Below, piece by piece: positions 1 to 4,680 of a stretch of DNA of 5,007 nt (position 1 is the first letter of the stretch; each line of letters opens with the position of its first letter). Made by a program: the position numbers and the translations under genes. The notes beneath the pieces are model-generated. The model was not told the origin of the DNA. It saw nothing but the letters and a program-made list of their open reading frames with translations, and ran no database searches. Origin of the DNA: Megamonas sp. UBA1799 (GTDB lineage Bacteria; Bacillota; Negativicutes; Selenomonadales; Selenomonadaceae); the NCBI GenBank assembly GCA_002319815.1, contig DCFR01000064.1, forward strand, positions 2,825 to 7,831, given 5' to 3'.

Positions 1-78
1 GGCCCGGTAGTTCAGTTGGTTTAGAATGCCGCCCTGTCACGGCGGAGATCATGGGTTCAAGTCCCATTCGGGTCGCCA
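1..78 (+). tRNA. tRNA-Asp (anticodon GTC)
   Basis: Complete cloverleaf. The 7-bp acceptor stem pairs GGCCCGG (1-7) with TCGGGTC (68-74) including wobbles, followed by discriminator G75 and an encoded CCA (76-78). The anticodon stem GCCGC/GGCGG encloses loop CTGTCAC with anticodon GTC at 36-38, which decodes Asp GAC/GAT. The T arm is ATGGG-TTCAAGT-CCCAT. The D arm carries AGTTGGTTT. The gene begins at the first base of the window, so its promoter and any upstream tRNAs in the array are not visible. Confidence 0.97.
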
Positions 79-118
79 TTGTTAATTTCGCGGGATGTTT
101 CCGCATATCATATTGTTT

Positions 119-194
119 GCCTCGGTAGCTCAGTCGGTAGAGCAAAGGACTGAAAATCCTTGTGTCAGCGGTTCGATTCCACTCTGAGGCACCA
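119..194 (+). tRNA. tRNA-Phe (anticodon GAA)
   Basis: Complete 76-base cloverleaf. Acceptor stem GCCTCGG (119-125) pairs with CTGAGGC (184-190), followed by discriminator A191 and encoded CCA (192-194). The anticodon stem AAGGA/TCCTT encloses loop CTGAAAA, with anticodon GAA at 152-154 reading Phe TTC/TTT. The T loop is TTCGATT. It lies 40 bases after tRNA-Asp and is immediately followed by an intrinsic terminator, so it is the last gene of a tRNA operon. The 40-base spacer holds nothing I can identify. Confidence 0.97.
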
Positions 195-204
195 TTTACA
201 AATT

Positions 205-228
205 AGAGCCATTGTGGCTCTTTTTTTT
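205..228 (+). terminator. intrinsic terminator of the tRNA operon
   Basis: Perfect 7-bp hairpin AGAGCCA (205-211)/TGGCTCT (215-221) with a TTG loop, running directly into a T tract to 228. It starts 10 bases after the CCA of tRNA-Phe and insulates the tRNA array from the riboswitch-controlled gene downstream. Confidence 0.93.
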
Positions 229-279
229 GTGCCGATGATGAAAAAGTTTTGATTTTATTATAAATCATAGTGCAGAGCA

Positions 280-308
280 TTGACAGAAATATTTTTTTTC
301 GTTAAAAT
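280..308 (+). promoter_or_regulatory. sigma-70/sigma-A promoter for the Mn2+ riboswitch and exporter gene
   Basis: A perfect -35 hexamer TTGACA (280-285), a 17-base AT-rich spacer and -10 TAAAAT (303-308), one mismatch from consensus. The predicted transcription start is about 314-316, just upstream of the P1 stem of the riboswitch. A strong constitutive promoter is what is expected when control is exerted by termination in the leader. Confidence 0.85.
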
Positions 309-320
309 AAGGGCTAATGG

Positions 321-418
321 TTTCAAAGGGGAGTAGCTCATAGGGGTAAGTCAACATACTGGCCTTCGCGCCTGGCTTATCATGATGATTCAGAGAATCA
401 CAAGCGAGACTTTTGAAG
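321..418 (+). promoter_or_regulatory. yybP-ykoY manganese riboswitch aptamer
   Basis: The leader carries the yybP-ykoY hallmarks: AAAGGGGAGTAGC (325-337) just inside P1, and the 3' strand with GCGAGACTTTTGAA (404-417). P1 pairs about 321-329 with 410-418. Inside it are a 9-bp helix 345-353/373-381 capped by a smaller hairpin (361-372), and a second hairpin TGATT/AATCA (386-390/396-400). The family senses Mn2+ and often sits upstream of manganese efflux genes, including UPF0016 members, which is exactly the gene found here. The 3' strand of P1 is also part of the terminator stem downstream, so ligand-stabilised P1 and the terminator exclude each other. This gives a Mn2+-activated (ON) switch. 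Identification is by motif and structure reading, not a covariance model search. Confidence 0.92.
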
Positions 419-458
419 TAGATGGGTGAACTGTCTGCTTTGAGAGTCTCGCTTTTTT
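404..458 (+). terminator. riboswitch expression-platform terminator
   Basis: Bases 404-425 pair with 431-452 in an uninterrupted 22-bp helix with several G-U wobbles. The base is GCGAGACT/AGTCTCGC, the loop is 5 bases (426-430), and T6 follows at 453-458. The 5' arm reuses the 3' strand of aptamer P1 (410-418). Without Mn2+ this hairpin should form and stop transcription before the exporter gene; with Mn2+ bound, P1 sequesters part of the arm. An ATG at 422 lies inside this hairpin and is not a plausible start. Confidence 0.9.
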
Positions 459-496
459 ATAGCAGATCATTTTATGAAAATGCAGGAGGAATAGGA

Positions 497-1057
497 ATGG
501 AAGCATTTACAGCAGCGATGCTGGTAGTTGTACTGGCCGAATTGGGGGATAAGACACAACTTCTGGCAATTGCATTTGCTGCAAAATATCGTTGGCAGAC
601 CGTGATGGCCGGGGTACTTGCTTCAACATTAGCCAATCATTTTTTGGCGGTGTTGGCGGGAGTTTATTTGGGAGGCATGCTGGATACGCATACGATGCAG
701 ATTCTGGCTTCTGTAGCTTTTATTGTTTTTGGTCTTTGGACAATTCGTGGCGATGAACTTGGCAGCGAGGCGGAAGGTTCTCGGTATAGTCCTTTTTGGA
801 CGGTGGCAATTGCGTTTTTTTTAGCGGAAATGGGCGATAAAACGCAGTTTGCGACGATTACGCTGGCGGCGAAATATCAGTCGCTGCTGCCGGTATTAGC
901 AGGTACGACAACTGGCATGATGCTGGCTGATGGCTTTGGGGTTATCGTAGGCATGGTGCTGCATCGGGCGATTCCCGAGCGGGCCTTGAAATGGTTTGCA
1001 GCCTTGGTGTTTATTGCCTGCGGCGTCACCGGATTGTATATCAGCCTGATTTCTTGA
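497..1057 (+). CDS. UPF0016/GDT1 (TMEM165) family Mn2+ exporter
   Basis: Predicted inner-membrane cation exporter of 186 residues, the usual size for bacterial UPF0016 proteins. The family (PF01169; TMEM165/Gdt1, cyanobacterial Mnx, Vibrio MneA) moves Mn2+, and in eukaryotes Ca2+, out of the cytoplasm. The protein has two homologous halves, each starting with the signature E-x-G-D-K-T-Q: residues 15-21 (ELGDKTQ) and 111-117 (EMGDKTQ), both followed by an A-A-K-Y turn. These acidic motifs form the cation site. About six hydrophobic segments are visible, with a charged central linker near residues 84-97. The ATG at 497 is chosen because AGGAGGA (484-490) lies 6 bases upstream and the family signature begins close to this Met. 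The in-frame ATG at 422 falls inside the riboswitch terminator. The Mn2+ riboswitch upstream supports manganese over calcium as the physiological substrate. No terminator follows the gene. Confidence 0.92.
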   Translation: MEAFTAAMLVVVLAELGDKTQLLAIAFAAKYRWQTVMAGVLASTLANHFLAVLAGVYLGGMLDTHTMQILASVAFIVFGLWTIRGDELGSEAEGSRYSPFWTVAIAFFLAEMGDKTQFATITLAAKYQSLLPVLAGTTTGMMLADGFGVIVGMVLHRAIPERALKWFAALVFIACGVTGLYISLIS

Positions 1058-1058
1058 C

Positions 1059-1086
1059 TTGACTTCTTATAAAATCATAGTAAACT
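1059..1086 (+). promoter_or_regulatory. putative promoter for the carbonic anhydrase-like gene
   Basis: TTGACT (1059-1064), a 16-base spacer and TAAACT (1081-1086), starting right after the exporter's stop codon. The predicted start near 1093 would give a leader of about 165 bases. A second overlapping TTGACT lies at 1054-1059. Called from hexamer similarity and position only. Confidence 0.45.
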
Positions 1087-1110
1087 AGAGACAGAGGGAG
1101 ATTTTGTTGT

Positions 1111-1130
1111 TGGATAAGAATTCTTATCCA
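1111..1130 (+). repeat. perfect 20-bp palindrome in the carbonic anhydrase leader
   Basis: TGGATAAGAATTCTTATCCA is a perfect inverted repeat. It lies about 18-37 bases downstream of the predicted transcription start and 127 bases before the start codon. As DNA it has the form of an operator for a dimeric repressor; as RNA it would form an 8-bp stem with an AAUU loop. No T tract follows, so it is not a terminator. The GATAA...TTATC arms loosely resemble Fur-family boxes, but the match is not good enough to name a regulator. Confidence 0.6.
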
Positions 1131-1257
1131 TAACGAATATGCCGCCATAAGAGGCTGCGGTTTTGTGGGGCCTATAGAGTATGAAGGCTGTTTTCCAACG
1201 CAAGCCGCGTTTGTCTTCCAGCCATATAGAAAAGTATCAAGAGAAGGGGTAATGAAT

Positions 1258-1815
1258 ATGTATACACTTTCCAGTCGTGAATTTCAGGGCAAGAGTCCGC
1301 AGATTGATGCTGAAGCATTTGTTGCGCCGCAGGTTTTTTTATCCGGCGATGTTCGCGTTGGTCGATATGCCAGTATCTGGCCAGGGGTGGTTGCCCGGGG
1401 CGATGTTAATTATATTTCGGTCGGGGAGTGCTCCAATGTGCAGGATCTGACTTGTCTGCATGTAGCGGATGATAATCCCTGTATTATTGGTGATTATGTA
1501 ACCATTGGTCATGGGGCCGTTGTCCATGGCTGTGAGATTGAAGATCATGTGCTGATTGGGATGAATGCAACGGTTTTGACCGGGGCTAAGATCGGCCGGG
1601 GATCGATTATTGCCGCCGGGACGCTGGTGCGTGAGAATGAAGTGATCCCACCAAATTCTTTGGTTGTGGGGGTTCCGGGTAAGGTGCTGCGGACACAGGA
1701 TCGTATCCAAAGTATCCACGCGCAGGCAATCAAGTATAAGTCGGAATGGGCGATCGGCTATGGTGTGAAACCGGATATTGCCGGGGAAATTTATCATGGG
1801 GAAAAGATTATCTGA
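1258..1815 (+). CDS. gamma-class carbonic anhydrase-like hexapeptide-repeat protein
   Basis: Cytoplasmic, expected trimeric, left-handed beta-helix protein of 185 residues, in the YrdA/PaaY/CamH-like group, which typically reversibly hydrates CO2 to bicarbonate. Hexapeptide repeats run from about residue 20 to 155 (for example VGRYAS, IGDYVT, IEDHVL, IGRGSI). The residues equivalent to the archaeal Cam active site are present: Arg47 and Asp49 (RGD), Gln62 (NVQD), and metal ligands His68 (CLHV), His85 and His90 (GHGAVVHG), with the family spacing. The extended acidic loop carrying Cam's proton-shuttle Glu is absent, as in the short CamH/YrdA type, so activity is not assured; other substrates are known for relatives. 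The ATG at 1258 is preferred because AGAAGGGG (1242-1249) lies 8 bases upstream; the ATG at 1252 is only 2 bases from it. A GTG at 1165 would add residues unlike the family. The long structured leader suggests some control. Confidence 0.9.
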   Translation: MYTLSSREFQGKSPQIDAEAFVAPQVFLSGDVRVGRYASIWPGVVARGDVNYISVGECSNVQDLTCLHVADDNPCIIGDYVTIGHGAVVHGCEIEDHVLIGMNATVLTGAKIGRGSIIAAGTLVRENEVIPPNSLVVGVPGKVLRTQDRIQSIHAQAIKYKSEWAIGYGVKPDIAGEIYHGEKII

Positions 1816-1841
1816 TGGATCAGGTGTGAGCGGCTAAATTT

Positions 1842-1909
1842 AAGGGGATCGCTTTTTTGCGCCATGGGGCAGCGATGCTGCCAAAGCGCTAAGCAAGCGA
1901 TCCTTTTTT
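1842..1909 (+). terminator. large nested intrinsic terminator after the carbonic anhydrase gene
   Basis: The outer stem pairs GGATCGCTT (1846-1854) perfectly with AAGCGATCC (1895-1903), followed by T6 (1904-1909). Wobble and A-T pairs extend the stem into the T tract (1842-1845). The 40-base interior contains a perfect hairpin GGCAGC-GAT-GCTGCC (1868-1882), with GCGC (1859-1862) able to pair GCGC (1886-1889) around it. It begins 27 bases after the stop codon. It probably ends the carbonic anhydrase transcript and separates it from the permease gene. Confidence 0.82.
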
Positions 1910-1991
1910 GTTTGGCGCTTGCTAGACGAGCAGACGCTAGGACGGCCAGATTGTATTTTGTGATTTCAGCACAAGTTGATGAGGTGAATGG

Positions 1992-3128
1992 ATGTACTTT
2001 ATCCGCATGATCCGGCGGAATCCGGATTTGGCAATGGCAGCTTTGCTTGCTGCGGCTACAATGAGCGTTGTTCCTTTTGCGCCGCAGAGCATGCTGCAGA
2101 GCATAAATTTTTCGTTGTTGCTGCTTTTGTTTTGCTTGATGAGCATTGTGGCGGGATTGCGCCAAAGCGGTCTTTTAACGTATGCGTATCGGCAGGTTTT
2201 TCAGGCAGAAACATCCAGTCGTAAGCTGGGGCGGTTTTTTATCTTCAGTTGTTTTTTTAGCTCTATGTTGATTACTAATGATGTAGCGCTGATTATTTTT
2301 GTGCCGATGTCCATTCTTGTTTTTACGGAAGGGCATGCAGTACGCTTGATGATTCCGGTCGTGGTCTGGCAGACGATTGCCGCGAATATGGGGAGCATGT
2401 TGACGCCGATAGGCAATCCGCAAAATTTATACCTTTATGCTTATTATGGAATGGATATCGGAACTTTTTTGCAGTTGACCGCGCCGCCGGTGCTGCTCAG
2501 CGGGACACTGATTTATCTGGCCACCTGTTTTTTGCCGGATCGGATTGTGCAGCTGTCGACTGGTGTTGCTGCTGATGTGTTGCCAATGCGGCGTATTTTG
2601 TGGCTGCTGGGATTATTTCTTTTTTGCTTGCTTTATGTTTTGCGCGTTATACCGGCAACCTGGCTGGCGGCTTTGGTGCTTCCCGCTGTGGCGGTGATCG
2701 ATTGCCGGCTTTTTCGGGCCGTTGATTATAAATTGTTGCTGCTTTTTGTGCTGCTTTTTGTCACGGTGGGTAATCTGAGCCGGATGCCGTTTATGCAAAG
2801 CTGGCCGGCCGCGCTTTTATCCGGGCACGAGTTTGTTGTTTCCCTGCTGCTGAGCCAGTTTCTGAGCAATGTGCCGGCAACGGTTATGCTGGCACAGTAT
2901 ACGCAAAATGCCGGTGCCTTGCTGCTGGGGGTGAATATTGGCGGGTTGGGTACGATTATAGCGTCGATGGCCAGTATTATTTCCTTTAAGGCGTATCTGA
3001 GCACCCGGCACAGCCGCATGCAATACTATTTGAGCTTTTTTACATTGGCGAATCTGGGGCTGCTGCTTACCCTGCTGGCCTGTCAGGGATTATTTATGCT
3101 TTGCCGGGCTTATTATTATGGAACTTAA
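1992..3128 (+). CDS. ArsB/SLC13 (ion transporter) superfamily permease, YbiR-like
   Basis: Polytopic inner-membrane transporter of 378 residues with roughly ten hydrophobic segments. It has two inverted halves typical of the ArsB/CitMHS/NhaD/DASS fold. The first half carries ITND (94-97) and NMGSMLTPIGNPQNL (132-146); the second carries SNVPATVML (292-300) and GVNIGGLGTIIASMASI (313-329). These are the two re-entrant-hairpin substrate regions. Length and motifs resemble the short uncharacterised YbiR-type members (about 370 residues) rather than ArsB (about 430). Substrate cannot be read from sequence: arsenite, dicarboxylates, sulfate or cation exchange are all possible in the superfamily. 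GAGGTG (1981-1986) sits 5 bases before this ATG. The ATG at 1988 opens a short different frame. A terminator upstream implies its own promoter, though I see no good one in 1910-1980. mqnA follows after 63 bases without a terminator, so co-transcription is likely. Confidence 0.85.
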   Translation: MYFIRMIRRNPDLAMAALLAAATMSVVPFAPQSMLQSINFSLLLLLFCLMSIVAGLRQSGLLTYAYRQVFQAETSSRKLGRFFIFSCFFSSMLITNDVALIIFVPMSILVFTEGHAVRLMIPVVVWQTIAANMGSMLTPIGNPQNLYLYAYYGMDIGTFLQLTAPPVLLSGTLIYLATCFLPDRIVQLSTGVAADVLPMRRILWLLGLFLFCLLYVLRVIPATWLAALVLPAVAVIDCRLFRAVDYKLLLLFVLLFVTVGNLSRMPFMQSWPAALLSGHEFVVSLLLSQFLSNVPATVMLAQYTQNAGALLLGVNIGGLGTIIASMASIISFKAYLSTRHSRMQYYLSFFTLANLGLLLTLLACQGLFMLCRAYYYGT

Positions 3129-3150
3129 ACTCATTTGTTGCTTTTATGTA

Positions 3151-3180
3151 TTCAGGCGTATTGTATAAAATGGTTATAAT
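3151..3180 (+). promoter_or_regulatory. possible promoter before mqnA
   Basis: A perfect -10 TATAAT (3175-3180) with a weak -35-like TTCAGG (3151-3156) at 18 bases. The Shine-Dalgarno GAGGTG (3181-3186) follows at once, so a start about 7 bases after this -10 would cut off the ribosome site. Another -10-like TATAAA (3164-3169) would leave a short leader but has no good -35. Read-through from the permease gene is the simpler source of transcript. Confidence 0.3.
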
Positions 3181-3191
3181 GAGGTGTGTTT

Positions 3192-4028
3192 ATGGGTTTA
3201 CCCAGAGTGGGTCATATTGATTTTTTAAATTGTCTGCCCCTTACGTACAGTTATCAACAAGAGAATTTTTCCCGGGGGCTGCAGCTTTCAATGGCCGATC
3301 CAGCTACGCTTAATCAGCTGGTTGCCCGCCGGCAGCTGGATGTCAGTCCGGTTTCGTCGATCATTTATGCGCAGAACAGCGAGAAGTTTTTTTTGCTGCC
3401 GGATGTTTGTATTCGGGCGGATGGTCCGGTGCAGAGTATTGTTTTGATTGCCAAAAAGCCAATTTCTGAGCTGGCCGGCGATACGATTGTGCTGACCGCC
3501 AAGTCGGCCACTTCACATTGCTTGCTTAAAATTATTATGGAGAAATCTTATGGTGTCAGACCCCGCTATACGATTCGCCATATTGATGTGGAGAATGCGC
3601 TGCAAAACGATGCGGCAGCGGCGCTGCTGATTGGTGATGACGCACTGTATGTGCATCATCATCAGGAACCGGGGCTCTATTATTACGACATCGGCGCCGA
3701 ATGGAAAAAGTTGACCGGGCTTTGTATGGTATATGCGGTCTGGGTGGTCGGACGGGATTTTGCGCGTCAACAGTCTGCTTTGCTGCCGTTGCTTTATCAG
3801 CGGATCGTTGGCGGCTTTAAGAATGGTTATTTAAAAAAACAGCAGGCCATTGCGTCCGTATTAAAGGATAAACCTTTTTCTTTTGCCGAACTGGATGAAT
3901 ACCTGGAAGTGATTCGTTGGGATTTTGGCCGGCAGGAACAGGCGGCGCTGATGAAGTTTTATACTTTGGCCGAGGAAATGAAGTTATTGGCGCGGGTGCC
4001 GGAAATAACGCTGGCCAAAGTGTTTTAA
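3192..4028 (+). CDS. mqnA: chorismate dehydratase, futalosine menaquinone pathway
   Basis: Cytoplasmic enzyme of 278 residues, the normal MqnA size (PF02621). It removes water from chorismate to make 3-[(1-carboxyvinyl)oxy]benzoate, the first committed step of menaquinone synthesis by the futalosine route. The fold resembles a two-lobed periplasmic-binding protein. Family blocks in order: VGHIDFLNCLPL (6-17, with N-x-x-P), LDVSPVSSIIYA (49-60), LLPDVCIRADGPVQS (68-82), SATSHCLLK (105-113), LLIGDDAL (145-152) and EWKKLTGLCMVYAVW (170-184). The ATG at 3192 is chosen because GAGGTG (3181-3186) precedes it by 5 bases, the same spacing as the permease gene; the in-frame GTG at 3186 overlaps that ribosome site. 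The paralogue MqnD is related, but the DGPVQS and IGDDAL blocks fit MqnA. None of mqnB, mqnC, mqnD or mqnE is in the window, so the rest of the pathway must lie elsewhere. Confidence 0.92.
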   Translation: MGLPRVGHIDFLNCLPLTYSYQQENFSRGLQLSMADPATLNQLVARRQLDVSPVSSIIYAQNSEKFFLLPDVCIRADGPVQSIVLIAKKPISELAGDTIVLTAKSATSHCLLKIIMEKSYGVRPRYTIRHIDVENALQNDAAAALLIGDDALYVHHHQEPGLYYYDIGAEWKKLTGLCMVYAVWVVGRDFARQQSALLPLLYQRIVGGFKNGYLKKQQAIASVLKDKPFSFAELDEYLEVIRWDFGRQEQAALMKFYTLAEEMKLLARVPEITLAKVF

Positions 4029-4062
4029 GCAGCTGTTGGGGATTTTTATCAGTTTGCAAAGT

Positions 4063-4096
4063 AAAAGCTGCCGCACATTTGTGGGGCAGCTTTTTT
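4063..4096 (+). terminator. intrinsic terminator after mqnA
   Basis: Hairpin AAAAGCTGCC-G-CAC / GTG-G-GGCAGCTTTT pairs 4063-4076 with 4081-4094 around an ATTT loop, with a single G-G mismatch and a T tract to 4096. It lies 34 bases after the mqnA stop codon. The A-rich 5' flank and T-rich 3' flank mean it may also work in the reverse direction. Confidence 0.93.
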
Positions 4097-4398
4097 GATC
4101 GTAATGCTGAAAATTTTGCGGCTCAATAGCCCAGTGATTTATTGACGATAATAACTTTAATAACCAAGTTTGGCGCAGAAGGTATTTTTGCCTAATCGCT
4201 TGGCATCAAGAGGCGCAGCATAAAAAATAAGCCCTGTAAGGCTTTGCGAGTTTTAGGGTGTTAAACGTCCAAGTAGCTATAAAATTCAGGGCGTTGGGAT
4301 TAAAAGATTTTACAATATAGGATATGAAATAAAATATTATTTATGTACTAAATATCTTAATAATGATATAATATGACTATATTAAGGGGGCGATATAT
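4097..4398 (+). other. 302-base gene-free stretch leading to the toxin-antitoxin operon
   Basis: No plausible coding frame or known RNA is visible on either strand. Composition becomes strongly AT-rich from about 4270. GGCGCAG occurs twice (4172-4178 and 4212-4218). A small hairpin AAGCC/GGCTT (4229-4233/4240-4244) is flanked on its left by A6 (4222-4227), so read on the minus strand it resembles a weak terminator, though no minus-strand gene points at it. The end of the stretch holds the promoter of the TA operon. Confidence 0.6.
4356..4386 (+). promoter_or_regulatory. TA operon promoter with overlapping inverted repeat
   Basis: An extended -10, TG-A-TATAAT (4364-4372), lies in very AT-rich DNA; the best -35 match is weak (TGTACT, 4344-4349, 17 bases upstream). 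The inverted repeat CTTAATA (4356-4362)/TATTAAG (4380-4386) brackets the -10. Phd/YefM antitoxins usually repress their own operon by binding palindromes over the promoter, and this repeat is correctly placed for that. The operator role is inferred. Confidence 0.55.
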
Positions 4399-4680
4399 AT
4401 GGGAATTGCAACCATTCGGCCATCGTCTGATTTACGGAATCATTACAATGATATATCAAAAATTTGTCATGAGACCAGAGAAACCGTTGTCATTACTGTG
4501 AATGGGAGAGAAGATACAGCGGTGCTTAGTTTTCATGAATATAAACAAATGAGAGCAGAACTGGACCTTTTGCGTACTTTAGCTGAAGCGGAAGAAGACG
4601 TGGCAGCAGGTCGTGTGGCGCCAATGAGAGAAAGCTTTGCTGCGCTAAAAGCATCCATTCGCGAGGAATATAAGGAATGA
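4399..4680 (+). CDS. Phd/YefM-family antitoxin
   Basis: A 93-residue antitoxin of a type II toxin-antitoxin pair (PF02604). It should neutralise the downstream toxin by direct binding and repress the operon. The N-terminal DNA-binding/dimerisation domain spans about residues 4-55, with the family pattern IRPSSDLRNHYNDI (6-19), VVITVNGREDTAVLSFHEY (30-48) and a helix after it. The C-terminal part, about 56-93, is highly charged and helical (AEAEEDVAAGRVAP, then KASIREEYKE), the usual toxin-binding tail. GGGGG (4386-4390) lies 8 bases before the ATG. The stop codon overlaps the toxin start as ATGA (4677-4680), indicating translational coupling. The operon is separated from mqnA by a strong terminator and an AT-rich gap, consistent with an acquired module. 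Confidence 0.92.
   Translation: MGIATIRPSSDLRNHYNDISKICHETRETVVITVNGREDTAVLSFHEYKQMRAELDLLRTLAEAEEDVAAGRVAPMRESFAALKASIREEYKE

Noticed and set aside
422..496. Longer exporter reading frame starting at the ATG at 422, adding 25 residues
   Set aside because: This start lies inside the riboswitch terminator helix, has no ribosome site, and the added residues are not membrane-protein-like. The ATG at 497 has AGGAGGA at good spacing and the signature motif nearby.
1165..1257. N-terminal extension of the carbonic anhydrase-like protein from GTG 1165
   Set aside because: No convincing ribosome site, and the extra 31 residues do not resemble the family's usual N-terminus. A good ribosome site precedes 1258.
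1339..1797. 152-codon minus-strand frame opposite the carbonic anhydrase gene
   Set aside because: It is the shadow of a strongly supported gene. Its translation has no recognisable domain and a composition typical of antisense frames, and I see no promoter or ribosome site for it.
1794..2165. 123-codon minus-strand frame spanning the terminator and permease start
   Set aside because: It crosses a clear intrinsic terminator and the start of the permease gene, and its product is a low-complexity Gln/His/Lys-rich sequence without domain features.
3917..4129. 70-codon plus-strand frame over the mqnA 3' end and its terminator
   Set aside because: It overlaps well-supported mqnA sequence out of frame and runs through the terminator hairpin. 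Its Gly/Ala-rich product looks like a shadow translation.
4222..4244. Minus-strand intrinsic terminator (5-bp AAGCC/GGCTT stem with T6 on the minus strand)
   Set aside because: The stem is only 5 bp, an extra base separates it from the T tract, and no minus-strand gene leads into it. It is noted in the description of the gene-free stretch but not called.
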